Shown piece after piece: positions 29,381-41,930 of a stretch of 64,000 nucleotides of DNA. The notes beneath the pieces are model-generated. The model was not told where the DNA came from, ran no database searches, and worked only from the letters and a program-made list of their open reading frames with translations. Position 1 is the first letter of the stretch. Each line of letters starts with the position of its first letter. Origin of the DNA: Gammaproteobacteria bacterium (lineage in GTDB: Bacteria > Pseudomonadota > Gammaproteobacteria > Pseudomonadales > JADFDG01); contig JADFDG010000003.1 in NCBI GenBank assembly GCA_018262975.1, forward strand, positions 186,001 to 250,000. The letters are read 5' to 3'. Position numbers and translations under genes: made by a program.

Positions 29381-30100
29381 ATGGAGGAGGTGGTCGAGGC
29401 GTTCGTGCTGCACGCGCGCGACTACCGCGAAAGCAGCCAGCTCGTGGAACTGCTCACCGGCACCCATGGCCGTGTCGGCGTGCTGGCGCGCGGCAGCCGT
29501 GGTACGAAGCGCGCCAATCCCCTGCAACCGTTCCGCCGCTACCGGGTGACGCTCGGTGGCCGCGGCGAGTTGCGGCGCGCGCGCTCGGTGGAATCCGTGG
29601 AGGCGCCGCGCCTGCTGGCCGGCCACGCGTTGTTTGCCGCCCTGTACGTCAACGAGGTGCTGGTGCGCCTGCTGCACCGCGACGTGCCGGTGTCGGGTGT
29701 CTTCGACCTGTATGCCACCACCCTGGACCTGCTGGCGGTGGGGGCGCCGCTGGAACCGGCGCTGCGCCACTTCGAGAAACAGTTGCTCGACGACCTGGGC
29801 TATGGCCACCGCTACGCCGAGACCGTGGACGGCGAGCCGGTCGAGGCGGGTGGCCGCTATACTTTCGACCCGGATGCCGGCGTGCACCCGGCGCCGCCGG
29901 GCCTGCCGGACGCGCAGTGCTATGCCGGCTCGGCGCTGCTCGCGCTGGAAACCGGCGAATTCGCCGACGGCGACGCGTTGCGCGACGCCAAGCGCCTGAT
30001 GCGCCGCGCATTGGCGCCGCACCTCGGCGACAAGCCGCTCAACAGCCGTGCCCTGTTCGCGCCCGCGCGCGCCGGTGGCGATCACCAGACCCAGGAGTGA
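29381..30100 (+). CDS. recO: DNA repair protein RecO
   Basis: The 239-residue protein starts with an OB-fold ([21 protein letters not shown], then [12 protein letters not shown]) followed by the helical domain ([11 protein letters not shown], then [15 protein letters not shown]). This is the RecO layout. RecO helps RecR load RecA onto SSB-coated single-stranded DNA. Members of some lineages carry a zinc-binding Cys set, which is absent here, as in E. coli. The gene starts 7 nt after era and ends 7 nt before pdxJ. Confidence 0.9.
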   Translation: MEEVVEAFVLHARDYRESSQLVELLTGTHGRVGVLARGSRGTKRANPLQPFRRYRVTLGGRGELRRARSVESVEAPRLLAGHALFAALYVNEVLVRLLHRDVPVSGVFDLYATTLDLLAVGAPLEPALRHFEKQLLDDLGYGHRYAETVDGEPVEAGGRYTFDPDAGVHPAPPGLPDAQCYAGSALLALETGEFADGDALRDAKRLMRRALAPHLGDKPLNSRALFAPARAGGDHQTQE

Positions 30101-30107
30101 GTGTGCC

Positions 30108-30863
30108 ATGACGACCCCGGTGAACCCGTTCCGCCGCCCGCTGCTCGGGGTGAACATCGACCACGTGGCCACCGTGCGCCAGGCGCGTCGTACCGTCTAC
30201 CCGGACCCGGTGGAAGCCGCGCTGGCCGCCGAGACCGCCGGTGCCGACGGCATCACCGTGCACTTGCGCGAGGATCGCCGCCACATCCAGGACCGCGACG
30301 TGGAAATCCTCCGCCAGGTGCTGAAAACGCGCATGAACCTGGAAATGGCGGTGACCGCGGAGATGATTGCCATCGCCGAGCGCCTGCGCCCGCAGCACTG
30401 CTGCCTGGTGCCGGAGAAGCGCACCGAGGTCACCACCGAGGGTGGCCTGGACGTCATCGGCAACGAAGCGGCGGTGCGCGATGCCTGCGCGCGGCTGGGC
30501 CGCGCCGGCATCGAGGTGTCGCTGTTCATCGACCCTGACCCGGCGCAGATCGACGCCTCCGCGCGCTGCGGTGCGCCGGTGGTGGAGCTGCACACCGGCG
30601 CCTACGCTGACGCGGAAGACGAACACGCCCGCGCCAAGGAGCTGGCGCGCATCGCCGCGGCGGTGGCGCACGGCATCGCGCGCGGCCTTACGGTGAATGC
30701 CGGCCACGGGCTCAACTACCAGAACGTCGAGCCGGTGGCGGCGATCCCGGGCATCAACGAACTCAACATCGGCCACGCGATCATCGCCCGCGCGGTGATG
30801 ACCGGCCTGCCGGAAGCGGTGCGCGAGATGAAGCGCCTGATCATCGAGGCGGCCGCGCGGTGA
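30108..30863 (+). CDS. pdxJ: Pyridoxine 5'-phosphate synthase
   Basis: The 251-residue TIM-barrel enzyme joins 1-deoxyxylulose 5-phosphate and 3-amino-2-oxopropyl phosphate to make pyridoxine 5'-phosphate. Family blocks are [17 protein letters not shown] at the N-terminus, [30 protein letters not shown] and [11 protein letters not shown]. The ATG 30108 gives [10 protein letters not shown]; an upstream frame overlaps recO. Its last 4 nt overlap acpS. Confidence 0.95.
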   Translation: MTTPVNPFRRPLLGVNIDHVATVRQARRTVYPDPVEAALAAETAGADGITVHLREDRRHIQDRDVEILRQVLKTRMNLEMAVTAEMIAIAERLRPQHCCLVPEKRTEVTTEGGLDVIGNEAAVRDACARLGRAGIEVSLFIDPDPAQIDASARCGAPVVELHTGAYADAEDEHARAKELARIAAAVAHGIARGLTVNAGHGLNYQNVEPVAAIPGINELNIGHAIIARAVMTGLPEAVREMKRLIIEAAAR

Positions 30864-31237
30864 TCGTCGGCATCGGCACCGACCTCGCCGCGGTGCCGCG
30901 CATTGCCGCGGTGCTGGCCCGCCACGGCGATCGTTTCCGCCGGCGTGTGCTGGTGGAAGCCGAGCAGCGCGCGTTCACCGATGCCGCCGCCGAGGCGCGC
31001 TGGTTCGCCAAGCGCTACGCGGCCAAGGAAGCGGTGGCCAAGGCCTTCGGCACCGGCATCGGTGCGCAGTTGTCGTTCCAGGACATCGTCATCGGCCGCG
31101 AGGCATCCGGGCGGCCGACACTGGCCTTCACCGGCCAGGGTGCACTGCTGGCGGCACGCCTGGGCGTGGTGCGCGCGCATCTCACGCTGTCGGACGAGGC
31201 GGAGTACGCGCTGGCGTTCGTGGTGCTCGAGGGCTGA
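30860..31237 (+). CDS. acpS: Holo-[acyl-carrier-protein] synthase
   Basis: The 125-residue phosphopantetheinyl transferase has GIGTD at residues 4-8 (metal-binding Asp8) and [18 protein letters not shown], the second active-site block with the conserved Glu. It activates the fatty acid carrier protein by adding the 4'-phosphopantetheine arm from CoA. The GTG start overlaps pdxJ by 4 nt (GTGA). Length matches E. coli AcpS (126). It closes the lepA-to-acpS run and is convergent with barA. Confidence 0.94.
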   Translation: MIVGIGTDLAAVPRIAAVLARHGDRFRRRVLVEAEQRAFTDAAAEARWFAKRYAAKEAVAKAFGTGIGAQLSFQDIVIGREASGRPTLAFTGQGALLAARLGVVRAHLTLSDEAEYALAFVVLEG

Positions 31238-31249
31238 GAACAGGTCGGT

Positions 31250-34027
<2,778 letters not shown>

Positions 34028-34149
34028 CGCGTCGACGGGGCATCATGCCGGGGGGATTGCGCCGATGATCCCCTGCTTCGTCCGGGGGCGCAACGCCATG
34101 CCCGGTCGATACGCCACGGGTCGGCCGGTGACGCTACAATGCCGGCGCC

Positions 34150-35070
34150 ATGGACAATCCAGCCTCCCGCACCGCAGGTCCCGTCGAGCGCACCGTCGGC
34201 AATACGCCACTGGTGCAGCTCGCGCGCATCCCCGGACCCGACATCGCCGCCCGCGGCAACCGCATCCTGCTGAAGCTGGAGGGCAACAACCCGGCCGGCT
34301 CGGTGAAGGATCGCCCGGCCATGAACATGATCCGCGCTGCCGAAGCGCGTGGCGAGATCCGTCCCGGTGACACGCTCATCGAGGCCACCAGCGGCAACAC
34401 CGGCATTGCGCTGGCCATGGCCGCGGCGATCCGCGGCTATCGCATGGTGCTCATCATGCCGGCCAACCAGAGCGAGGAGCGCCGCCAGGCGATGACCGCC
34501 TACGGAGCCGAGATCATTTCCGTGAGCGCCGAGCAGGGCATGGAAGGCGCGCGCGACCTCGCCAAGCAGATGGAACGCGACGGCAAGGGCAGGGTGCTGG
34601 ACCAGTTCGCCAACCCCGACAACCCGGCGGCGCACTACATGGCCACCGGCCCGGAGATCTGGCGTGACACCGGCGGCACCGTCACCCACTTCGTCAGCTG
34701 CATGGGCACCACCGGCACCATCATGGGCGTGTCGCGCTTCCTCAAGGAGCAGGATCCCGCCGTGCAGGTGATCGGGCTGCAGCCCACCGCCGGGTCGTCC
34801 ATCCCCGGCATCCGCCGCTGGCCGGACGAATACCTGCCGAAGATCTTCGATCCGTCGCGCGTCGATCGCGTGCTCGATGTGTCGCAGGCCGAGGCCGAGG
34901 TGATGATGCGCCGGCTGGCGCGCGAGGAGGGCATCTTCTGCGGCGTATCGTCCGGTGGTGCCGTGGCCGGCGCGCTGCGCATCGCGCAGGAAACCGAGAA
35001 TGCCGTCATCGTGGCCATCGTCTGCGACCGCGGTGACCGTTACCTCTCCACCGGGGTCTTCCGCCCGTGA
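34150..35070 (+). CDS. cysM: Cysteine synthase B
   Basis: The 306-residue PLP enzyme makes cysteine from O-acetylserine and sulfide or thiosulfate. The PLP lysine is Lys53 in NPAGSVKDR; the phosphate-binding loop is TSGNTG. FCGVSSGGAVAGAL and the absence of the extra CysK C-terminal segments support CysM. A TACAAT at 34135-34140 lies only 9 nt before the ATG, so if it is the -10 the mRNA would be almost leaderless; no good -35 is visible. The gene is divergent from barA and its stop overlaps the next gene's GTG. Confidence 0.92.
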   Translation: MDNPASRTAGPVERTVGNTPLVQLARIPGPDIAARGNRILLKLEGNNPAGSVKDRPAMNMIRAAEARGEIRPGDTLIEATSGNTGIALAMAAAIRGYRMVLIMPANQSEERRQAMTAYGAEIISVSAEQGMEGARDLAKQMERDGKGRVLDQFANPDNPAAHYMATGPEIWRDTGGTVTHFVSCMGTTGTIMGVSRFLKEQDPAVQVIGLQPTAGSSIPGIRRWPDEYLPKIFDPSRVDRVLDVSQAEAEVMMRRLAREEGIFCGVSSGGAVAGALRIAQETENAVIVAIVCDRGDRYLSTGVFRP

Positions 35071-35837
35071 ATGTTTTCGTCTTCGATATCGAGACCATCC
35101 CCGACCTCGACGGTGGCCGCCGCGTGTACGGCCTCGACGGCCTGTCCGACAAGGACACCGCCACGGCGATGGAGAACATCCGCCGCAACGAGTCCGGCAG
35201 CGAGTTCCAGCGCCTGCCGCTGCAGCGCATCGTGGCGATCAGCGCCGTCTACCGCAGCGGCAGCAAGTTCAGCGTGTGGTCGCTGGGCGACGAGCAGAGC
35301 AGCGAGAAGGAACTGATCGAGCGCTTCTACAACGGCATCGAGAAGAACACCCCCACGCTGGTCAGCTGGAACGGCGGCGGCTTCGACCTGCCGGTGCTCC
35401 ACTACCGCGCCATGCTGCACGGCGTCACCGCCGCCCGTTACTGGGACCAGGGCGAGAACGACCGCGAGTTCAAGTGGAACAACTACCTGTCGCGCTACCA
35501 CCAGCGCCACACCGATCTCATGGACCTGCTGGCCATGTACCAGGCACGCGCCACCGCGCCGCTGGACGTGGTCGCCTCGCTGCTGGGCTTCCCCGGCAAG
35601 ATGGGCATGCACGGCTCGAAGGTGTTCGAGGCCTGGCAGGCCGGCAACATCAAGGGCATCCGCGATTACTGCGAGACGGACGTGCTGAACACGTACCTGG
35701 TGTTCCTGCGCTTCGAGCTGATGCGCGGCAACCTCAGCCGCGAGGCGCATGACGCCGAGTGCCAGCTGGTAAGAAACCACCTCAAGGCGAGCGGCCAGCC
35801 GCACCTCGTCGAATTCGAGAAGAACTGGACCGCATGA
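35067..35837 (+). CDS. PolB-like 3'-5' exonuclease
   Basis: The 256-residue protein begins MNVFVFDIETIPD, with Asp7 and Glu9 as the first DEDD acidic pair, and has a later LVSWNGGGFDLPVL block (Exo II) and YCETDVLNTYLVF (Exo III). This is the pattern of the predicted 3'-5' exonuclease family related to the proofreading domain of B-family DNA polymerases. No polymerase domain is present. The role may be DNA repair; it has not been defined for the family as far as I know. The GTG start overlaps the cysM stop and its end overlaps rlmD by 4 nt, so all three are likely co-transcribed. Confidence 0.82.
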   Translation: MNVFVFDIETIPDLDGGRRVYGLDGLSDKDTATAMENIRRNESGSEFQRLPLQRIVAISAVYRSGSKFSVWSLGDEQSSEKELIERFYNGIEKNTPTLVSWNGGGFDLPVLHYRAMLHGVTAARYWDQGENDREFKWNNYLSRYHQRHTDLMDLLAMYQARATAPLDVVASLLGFPGKMGMHGSKVFEAWQAGNIKGIRDYCETDVLNTYLVFLRFELMRGNLSREAHDAECQLVRNHLKASGQPHLVEFEKNWTA

Positions 35838-37198
35838 AACGCAACAACCGCCGGCCGCCGGCCGGTGAACACCGCATCCACATCGACCGCCTCGGCCACG
35901 ACGGGCGCGGCATCGGCGCCATCGACGGCAAGACCGTTTTCGTCGAGGGCGCGCTGCCCGGCGAGGACGTGTCGTTCCGCTACGTGTTCAGCCGCAAGAC
36001 CTTCGACGAGGGTGTCGCCTCGCAGGTGCACACCGCGTCGCCGGCGCGCGTCGAGCCGGCCTGCCCGCACGCGGACATCTGCGGCGGTTGCAGCATGCAG
36101 CACCTGTCCGGCGACGAGCAGCTGGCGATGAAGCAGCGCGTGCTGTTCGAGCAGCTGGCGCACTTCGGCAACGTCCAGCCCCGCGAAGTGCTGCCACCTC
36201 TGGTGGGCGAGCGCTACGGTTACCGGCGCAAGGCGCGTCTGGCGGTGAAATTCGTGCCGGCCAAGGGCGGCGTGCTGGTCGGTTTCCGCGAGAAGCGCAC
36301 GCCGTACATCGCCGCCATCGACAGCTGTGCGGTACTGCTGCCGGAAGTCGGCCGCCAGATCACCGCGTTGCGCGAGGTGCTCACGCCGCTCACCGCCCGC
36401 GATCGCATCCCGCAGGTGGAAGTGGCTGCCGGCGACGACGGCATCGCGCTGGTGATCCGCCACCTTGATCCGTTGTCGGAAGCGGACCAGTCCGCCATCG
36501 TCGGGTTCTGCCAGGCACGGGGTTTCCACCTGTACCTGCAGCCGGGCAACGAGAGCACCATCCACCGCGTGTGGCCGGCGCCGGGCGAATCCGATCCGCG
36601 CCTCACCTACCGGCTCGACGACTTCGGCGTGGAGCTGCGCTTCCACCCCAACGATTTCACCCAGGTGAATAGCTCCATCAACCGGCAGATGGTGAAACTC
36701 GCCGTCGACCTGCTCGATCCGCAACCCGGCGACCGCGTGCTCGACCTGTTCTGCGGCCTGGGCAACTTCACGCTGCCGCTGGCCACCCGCGCTGCACACG
36801 TCACCGGCGTGGAAGGCAGCCAGGCGATGGTCGAACGCGGCACCGAGAACGTCGCCCACAACCGGGCGCGTGGCGTGGCGCTGGGCGAGACGCGTTTCTT
36901 CGCCGCCAACCTCGATGGCGATTTCGCCAACACCCCCTGGGCGCGCGAGCGCTACGACCGATTGCTGATCGACCCGCCGCGCAGCGGTGCCGAGGCCGTG
37001 TGCCGCCAGGCCTCGCGCTTCGGGGCCGGGCGCATCGTCTACGTTTCCTGCAACCCGGCCACCCTCGCGCGCGATGCCGGCCTGCTGGTCGCCGAGGGCT
37101 ATGTCCTTGAAAAGGCAGGGGTGATGGACATGTTCCCGCACACCACCCACGTCGAATCGATCGCCGTGTTCAGCCGGTCGGGCGGCAAAGCCCGCTAG
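35834..37198 (+). CDS. rlmD: 23S rRNA (uracil-1939-C5)-methyltransferase RlmD
   Basis: The 454-residue enzyme has an N-terminal TRAM domain (about 10-66), the iron-sulfur ligands Cys77, Cys83, Cys86 (CPHADICGGC) and Cys165 (IDSCAVL), and a Rossmann methyltransferase domain with DLFCGLGNFTLPLA. The catalytic region carries DPPRSG and VSCNPATLARD, the latter with the nucleophilic Cys. It methylates U1939 of 23S rRNA. The ATG 35834 overlaps the exonuclease gene's end; a longer frame upstream is not coding. A REP pair lies between it and relA. Confidence 0.94.
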   Translation: MKRNNRRPPAGEHRIHIDRLGHDGRGIGAIDGKTVFVEGALPGEDVSFRYVFSRKTFDEGVASQVHTASPARVEPACPHADICGGCSMQHLSGDEQLAMKQRVLFEQLAHFGNVQPREVLPPLVGERYGYRRKARLAVKFVPAKGGVLVGFREKRTPYIAAIDSCAVLLPEVGRQITALREVLTPLTARDRIPQVEVAAGDDGIALVIRHLDPLSEADQSAIVGFCQARGFHLYLQPGNESTIHRVWPAPGESDPRLTYRLDDFGVELRFHPNDFTQVNSSINRQMVKLAVDLLDPQPGDRVLDLFCGLGNFTLPLATRAAHVTGVEGSQAMVERGTENVAHNRARGVALGETRFFAANLDGDFANTPWARERYDRLLIDPPRSGAEAVCRQASRFGAGRIVYVSCNPATLARDAGLLVAEGYVLEKAGVMDMFPHTTHVESIAVFSRSGGKAR

Positions 37199-37215
37199 AA
37201 TCCCCATCTACCTGT

Positions 37216-37274
37216 GTAGCGAGGGGGCCATGCCCCCGATTCATCGTCGGTCGGGGGCATGGCCCCCTCGCTAC
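37216..37274. repeat. GTAG-REP inverted pair (BIME)
   Basis: A forward unit (37216-37239) and reverse unit (37251-37274) with an 11-nt spacer lie between rlmD and relA, with GTAG at both outer ends. Both use the GTAGCGAG variant. The pair lies 31 nt before the relA start and would form a strong hairpin in the mRNA if transcription runs through. Confidence 0.9.
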
Positions 37275-37305
37275 AGAAACGCCCTGAACTGAAGTTCGAG
37301 TCCCC

Positions 37306-39546
37306 ATGGTCAAGGTCCGCGAAGAGCACCCGGTACGCGACGACGGCAGCGTCGATCTCGATCGCTGGCTCGACGCCATCCAGGCAAAGACCGAGAAGTT
37401 CAGCAAGGACGAACTGCGCCGCGCCTGCCTGGTCGCCGAGCAGGGCGAGCGCGAGGCGATTGCCGCCGACGACGTGTGGGCGAGCGGCGTGTCCTCCTAC
37501 CGCACCGGCCTGGAAATGGCGCAGATCCTCGCCGACCTGCGCGCCGACCAGGACACCCTCGTTGCCGCCATGCTCTACCGCACGGTGCGCGAGGGCCGCA
37601 TGCCGCTGCGCCATGTCGCCGAGGACTTCGGCGAGGACGTGGCGAACCTGATCGAGGGCGTCATGCGCATGGCGGCCATCTCCGCCATCAGCAACCCCAC
37701 CCGCAAGGCCGTGCTGGGCCAGCAACAGGGCCAGCTCGACAACGTCCGCAAGATGCTGGTGGCGATGGTGGACGACGTCCGCGTCGCGCTCATCAAGCTG
37801 GCCGAGCGGACCATCGTCATCCGCGGCGCCAAGCACGCCGACGAGGAGCGCCAGCACAAGGTCGCCCGCGAGGTCTTCGACATCTACGCGCCTCTGGCGC
37901 ACCGCCTCGGCGTGGGCCACATCAAGTGGGAGCTCGAGGACCTCGCGTTCCGCTACCTGCAGCCCGGCGCCTACAAGAAGATCGCCAGGCTGCTCGACGA
38001 GAAGCGTATCGACCGCGAGCAGTACATCGTCAACGTGGTGGGGGAACTGCGGCGCCAGCTCGAGCGCGCCGGCATCCAGGGCGAGGTGTACGGCCGGGCC
38101 AAGCACATCTACAGCATCTGGCGGAAGATGCAGAAGAAGCAGATCGACTTCTACGAGGTGTACGACGTGCGCGCCGTGCGCATCCTCGTGCCGGAGATCC
38201 GCGACTGCTACGCCGCGCTGGGCATCGTGCACTCGCTGTGGCAGCACGTCCCCAAGGAATTCGACGACTACATCGCCACCCCCAAGCCCAACGGCTACCA
38301 GTCGCTGCACACCGCGGTGATCGGCCCGGAGCGCAAGATGCTGGAGGTGCAGATCCGCACCTTCGCCATGCACGAATCGGCCGAACTGGGCATCGCCGCG
38401 CACTGGCGCTACAAGGAAGGCACCAAGGGGCGCGATCGCACCGCCGGCTACGAGCACAAGATCGCCTGGCTCAGGCAGGTGCTCGAGTGGCACGAGCAAC
38501 TGGGCGACGCCGGCATCGGCGAGGTGCTCAGGGGCGACGTGGGCATGGACCGCGTCTACGTGTTCACGCCGGACGGCCACGTGGTCGACCTGGCGGCCGG
38601 TGCCACCCCGGTGGACTTCGCCTACGGCGTGCACACCGAGGTGGGGCACCGTTGCCGCGGCGCCAAGGTGAACGGCCGCATCGTTACCCTCAACCACGTG
38701 CTCGCCACCGGCGACCAGGTGGAGATCCTCACCACCAAGGAGGGCGGCCCCAGCCGCGACTGGCTCAACCCGACGCTCGGCTTCGTGAAGACCTCCAGTG
38801 CGCGCGCCAAGATCCAGCACTGGTTCCGCCAGCGAGACCGTGACGAGAACGTCGCCGCCGGCCGCGAGATGCTTGAGCGCGAGCTGAAGCGGCTGGCCGT
38901 CGAAGACGTCAACATGCGCGAGCTGGCGGTCCGCCTCGGACAGCGCTCCACCGAGGACCTGCACGCGGCGCTGGGCGCCGGTGACGTGCGTGTCTCGCAG
39001 GTGGTCCAGCAACTGCAGGCGCTGGTGGCACTGCACGAGCCCACCCCCGAGCAGCAGGAACTCATCCCGCGTGCGCCGCAGGCGAATCGCGAGGGCAAGG
39101 GCGTCACCGTCGAGGGCGTCGGCAACCTGATGACGCAGATGGCCGGCTGCTGCCAGCCGGTGCCGGGCGACAGCATCCTCGGCTACGTCACTGCCGGGCG
39201 CGGCGTCAGCGTGCACCGTATCGACTGCGCCAACCTGCAGACCCTGCAGCGCGATGATCCCGCGCGCATCGTCGAGGTGAGCTGGGGCATGGCCAGCGAA
39301 GTGGCCTACCCCGTCGACATCTTCGTGAAGGCCTGGGACCGCACCGGCCTGCTGCGCGACATCATGTTCGTGCTGGCCGGCGAGAAGGTGAACATCACCG
39401 CCGCGCACACCCAGTCCAGCCGCAGCGAGAACACCGCCACCATGCTGTTCACCATCGAGATCGGCAGCCTCGACCTGCTCGGCAAGGTGCTCGCCCGCGT
39501 CGAGCAGTTGCCCGGCGTGATCGAAGTGCACCGCTACAAGAAGTGA
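37306..39546 (+). CDS. relA: GTP pyrophosphokinase RelA
   Basis: The 746-residue protein makes (p)ppGpp on starved ribosomes. The N-terminal hydrolase-like region lacks the His-Asp (HD) metal pair (MLYRTVREGRMP where SpoT has HD), so it should be synthetase-only. The synthetase domain has YEVYDVRAVRILV and KPNGYQSLHTAVIGP (about 315-350). A TGS domain (DRVYVFTPDGHVVDL), a zinc-finger-like CCQPVPGD block and a C-terminal ACT domain complete the protein. Length equals E. coli RelA (744). mazG follows after 7 nt, so the two probably share a transcript, as is usual. Confidence 0.95.
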   Translation: MVKVREEHPVRDDGSVDLDRWLDAIQAKTEKFSKDELRRACLVAEQGEREAIAADDVWASGVSSYRTGLEMAQILADLRADQDTLVAAMLYRTVREGRMPLRHVAEDFGEDVANLIEGVMRMAAISAISNPTRKAVLGQQQGQLDNVRKMLVAMVDDVRVALIKLAERTIVIRGAKHADEERQHKVAREVFDIYAPLAHRLGVGHIKWELEDLAFRYLQPGAYKKIARLLDEKRIDREQYIVNVVGELRRQLERAGIQGEVYGRAKHIYSIWRKMQKKQIDFYEVYDVRAVRILVPEIRDCYAALGIVHSLWQHVPKEFDDYIATPKPNGYQSLHTAVIGPERKMLEVQIRTFAMHESAELGIAAHWRYKEGTKGRDRTAGYEHKIAWLRQVLEWHEQLGDAGIGEVLRGDVGMDRVYVFTPDGHVVDLAAGATPVDFAYGVHTEVGHRCRGAKVNGRIVTLNHVLATGDQVEILTTKEGGPSRDWLNPTLGFVKTSSARAKIQHWFRQRDRDENVAAGREMLERELKRLAVEDVNMRELAVRLGQRSTEDLHAALGAGDVRVSQVVQQLQALVALHEPTPEQQELIPRAPQANREGKGVTVEGVGNLMTQMAGCCQPVPGDSILGYVTAGRGVSVHRIDCANLQTLQRDDPARIVEVSWGMASEVAYPVDIFVKAWDRTGLLRDIMFVLAGEKVNITAAHTQSSRSENTATMLFTIEIGSLDLLGKVLARVEQLPGVIEVHRYKK

Positions 39547-39553
39547 GGCGGCC

Positions 39554-40390
39554 ATGGGCGACCGGCACACGCTCGACGACCTGATCGCCCTGATGGCGCG
39601 CCTGCGCGACCCGGACCACGGCTGCCCGTGGGACCTCAAGCAGGATTTTGCTTCCATCGCACCGTACACCGTCGAGGAAGCGCACGAAGTCGCCGACGCC
39701 ATCGCCCGCCGCGACATGCCCGGCCTGAAGGGCGAGCTCGGCGACCTGCTGTTCCAGGTGGTGTTCCACGCGCGCATGGCCGAGGAACAGCGCCTGTTCG
39801 ACGTGCACGACGTGATCGACGGCCTGGTGGCGAAGATGCTGCGCCGCCACCCGCACGTGTTCCCCGACGGCCGCGTGGACGGCGAGCGCCGCCGCCACGA
39901 CGAGCACCGCATCGACGACATCAAGTCCAACTGGGAAGCCACCAAGAAGACCGAGAAGCAGGCCGCCGGCGAGCGCATCGACAGCCTGCTGGACGGCGTG
40001 CTGCTCGGCCAGCCGGCGCTGGCGCGCGCGCAGAAGTTGCAGAAGAAGGCTGCCCGCGTCGGTTTCGACTGGCCGGACGACACTGGCGTCATCGGCAAGC
40101 TGCGCGAGGAGACCGTCGAGCTCGAGCAGGCATTGGTCGCCGGCGACAACGCGCACGTCGGCGAGGAAATCGGTGACCTGCTCTTCACGCTGGTGAACCT
40201 CGCCCGCAAGCGCGGCCTGGATGCCGAGGCGCTGGCACGCGACGCCAACCGCAAGTTCGAGGATCGCTTCCGCGAGGTCGAGCGCATCCTCGCCGCCCGT
40301 GGCCAGTCGGTGGAGGACGCCGGCCTGGCCGTGCTCGACGCCGCCTGGGACGAGGCCAAGCAGCGCCTGAAGGAGCGCGGCAGCGCATGA
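39554..40390 (+). CDS. mazG: Nucleoside triphosphate pyrophosphohydrolase MazG
   Basis: The 278-residue protein has two MazG domains. The first begins [21 protein letters not shown] with the acidic ExxE12DxxD-type helix ([28 protein letters not shown]). The second has [13 protein letters not shown] and [16 protein letters not shown]. MazG hydrolyses NTPs to NMPs and lowers (p)ppGpp in E. coli, which fits its position after relA. Length is near E. coli (263). Its last 4 nt overlap moaA, tying stress and molybdopterin genes. Confidence 0.93.
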   Translation: MGDRHTLDDLIALMARLRDPDHGCPWDLKQDFASIAPYTVEEAHEVADAIARRDMPGLKGELGDLLFQVVFHARMAEEQRLFDVHDVIDGLVAKMLRRHPHVFPDGRVDGERRRHDEHRIDDIKSNWEATKKTEKQAAGERIDSLLDGVLLGQPALARAQKLQKKAARVGFDWPDDTGVIGKLREETVELEQALVAGDNAHVGEEIGDLLFTLVNLARKRGLDAEALARDANRKFEDRFREVERILAARGQSVEDAGLAVLDAAWDEAKQRLKERGSA

Positions 40391-41382
40391 GCCTGGTCGA
40401 CCGCTACGGCCGCCGCGTTGAATACGTGCGCCTGTCGGTCACTGACCGCTGCGATTTCCGCTGCGTGTACTGCATGGCCGAGGACATGACCTTCGTGCCG
40501 CGCCGCGACGTGCTGACCCTCGAGGAACTGCTGGCGGTGGGCAGGGCTTTCGTGGCGCAGGGCGTGCGCAAGATCCGCCTCACCGGCGGCGAGCCGCTGG
40601 TGCGCCGCAACATCCTCTGGCTGGTCGAACAACTGGCGGCCGTGCCCGGGCTGGAGCAACTGGTGATGACCACCAACGGTTCGCACCTGGCGGACATGGC
40701 CCGGCCCCTGAAGCAGGCCGGCCTGGCGCGCCTGAACATCAGCCTCGACACGCTCGACCCGGCACGTTTCCGCGAACTCACCCGCACCGGCAACCTCGCC
40801 GACGTGCTGGCCGGCATCGACGCAGCACAGGCCGCCGGCTTCGCCGGCACCAAGCTCAACGCCGTGATCCTGCGCGGTCGCAACGACGACGAGATCGAGG
40901 CGCTGGTGGATTTCGCCCGCGTGCGTGGCCTGGATATCACCTTCATCGAGGAAATGCCGCTCGGGCAGATCGATGAACACGACCGCGCCATCGCCTTCAT
41001 GCCCTCCGAAGAAGTGCGCGCGCGCGTGCATGCCCGCTGGCCGCTGGCGGCCGTACCGGACGACCAGTCCGCCGCCGGAGGGCCGTCCCGCTACTGGCGC
41101 ATGGCCGGCAGTCCCACCCGGGTGGGCTTCATCTCGCCGCATTCCCACAATTTCTGCCACCTGTGCAACCGCGTGCGGGTGACTGCCGAAGGACGCCTGC
41201 TGCTGTGCCTGGGCAACGAGCACTCGCTTGACCTGCGTCAGGTGCTGCGCGAGCGGCCGGGCGATGATCAGGCCCTGGCGCAGGCCATTGTTTCGGCCAT
41301 GGACCTCAAGCCCGAGCGCCACCATTTCAACCTGCAGGAAGCGCCGCAGATCGTGCGCTTCATGAACATGACCGGAGGCTGA
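40387..41382 (+). CDS. moaA: GTP 3',8-cyclase MoaA
   Basis: The 331-residue radical-SAM enzyme converts GTP to 3',8-cyclo-7,8-dihydro-GTP, the first step of molybdopterin synthesis. The AdoMet cluster ligands are Cys22, Cys26 and Cys29 (CDFRCVYC); the second cluster is bound by Cys in CHLCNRV and a later Cys in LLLC. The protein ends in GG, the C-terminal diglycine needed for activity. It overlaps mazG by 4 nt and is followed by moaB after 4 nt. Confidence 0.95.
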   Translation: MSLVDRYGRRVEYVRLSVTDRCDFRCVYCMAEDMTFVPRRDVLTLEELLAVGRAFVAQGVRKIRLTGGEPLVRRNILWLVEQLAAVPGLEQLVMTTNGSHLADMARPLKQAGLARLNISLDTLDPARFRELTRTGNLADVLAGIDAAQAAGFAGTKLNAVILRGRNDDEIEALVDFARVRGLDITFIEEMPLGQIDEHDRAIAFMPSEEVRARVHARWPLAAVPDDQSAAGGPSRYWRMAGSPTRVGFISPHSHNFCHLCNRVRVTAEGRLLLCLGNEHSLDLRQVLRERPGDDQALAQAIVSAMDLKPERHHFNLQEAPQIVRFMNMTGG

Positions 41383-41386
41383 TGCC

Positions 41387-41911
41387 ATGTCCGCGAGCGC
41401 CGAGTTCATCCCGCTGTCCATTGCCGTGCTCACGGTGTCCGACACGCGCACCGAGGAAACCGACAATTCCGGCAAGTCGCTGGCACGCATGCTGACCTCG
41501 GCCGGCCATGGCCTGCACGAGAAGGTCATCGTGAAGGACGACATCTACCAGATCCGCGCCGTGCTCTCGCGCTGGATCGTCGATGCGGACTGCAACGCCG
41601 TGCTGGTCACCGGCGGCACCGGCTTTTCCGGCCGCGATTCCACCCCGGAGGCAGTGCTGCCGCTGTTCGACAAGGAAATCGAGGGCTACGGCGAACTGTT
41701 CCGCCGCATCTCGTACGACGAGATCAGCACCTCCACCATCCAGTCGCGCGCGGTGGCGGGGCTGGCCAACAACACGGTGATCTTCTGCATGCCCGGTTCC
41801 ACCGGCGCCTGCCGCACCGCGTGGGACGGCATCATCAGCCAGCAGCTCGATGCGCGTCACCAGCCGTGCAATTTCGTTGCCCACCTGCAGAAGAAGCCCT
41901 GCTGTTCCTGA
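41387..41911 (+). CDS. moaB: Molybdenum cofactor biosynthesis protein MoaB
   Basis: The 174-residue protein has the MoCF-fold block LVTGGTGFSGRDSTPEAV, followed by the acidic stretch KEIEGYGELFRR. MoaB binds molybdopterin and, in organisms lacking MogA, adenylates it before molybdate insertion. No mogA is visible nearby, so this gene may do that job. It lies between moaA and moeA in a probable three-gene transcript. Confidence 0.92.
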   Translation: MSASAEFIPLSIAVLTVSDTRTEETDNSGKSLARMLTSAGHGLHEKVIVKDDIYQIRAVLSRWIVDADCNAVLVTGGTGFSGRDSTPEAVLPLFDKEIEGYGELFRRISYDEISTSTIQSRAVAGLANNTVIFCMPGSTGACRTAWDGIISQQLDARHQPCNFVAHLQKKPCCS

Positions 41912-41930
41912 ACAGGATGGAATGCCGACC

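Noticed and set aside
37195-41544. A continuous minus-strand open frame of more than 1,400 codons across relA, mazG and moaA
   Set aside because: It is antisense to well-recognised genes. In GC-rich coding DNA one antisense frame is often free of stops. The translation is low-complexity (rich in Ala, Val, His, Gln, Arg) with no known domain.
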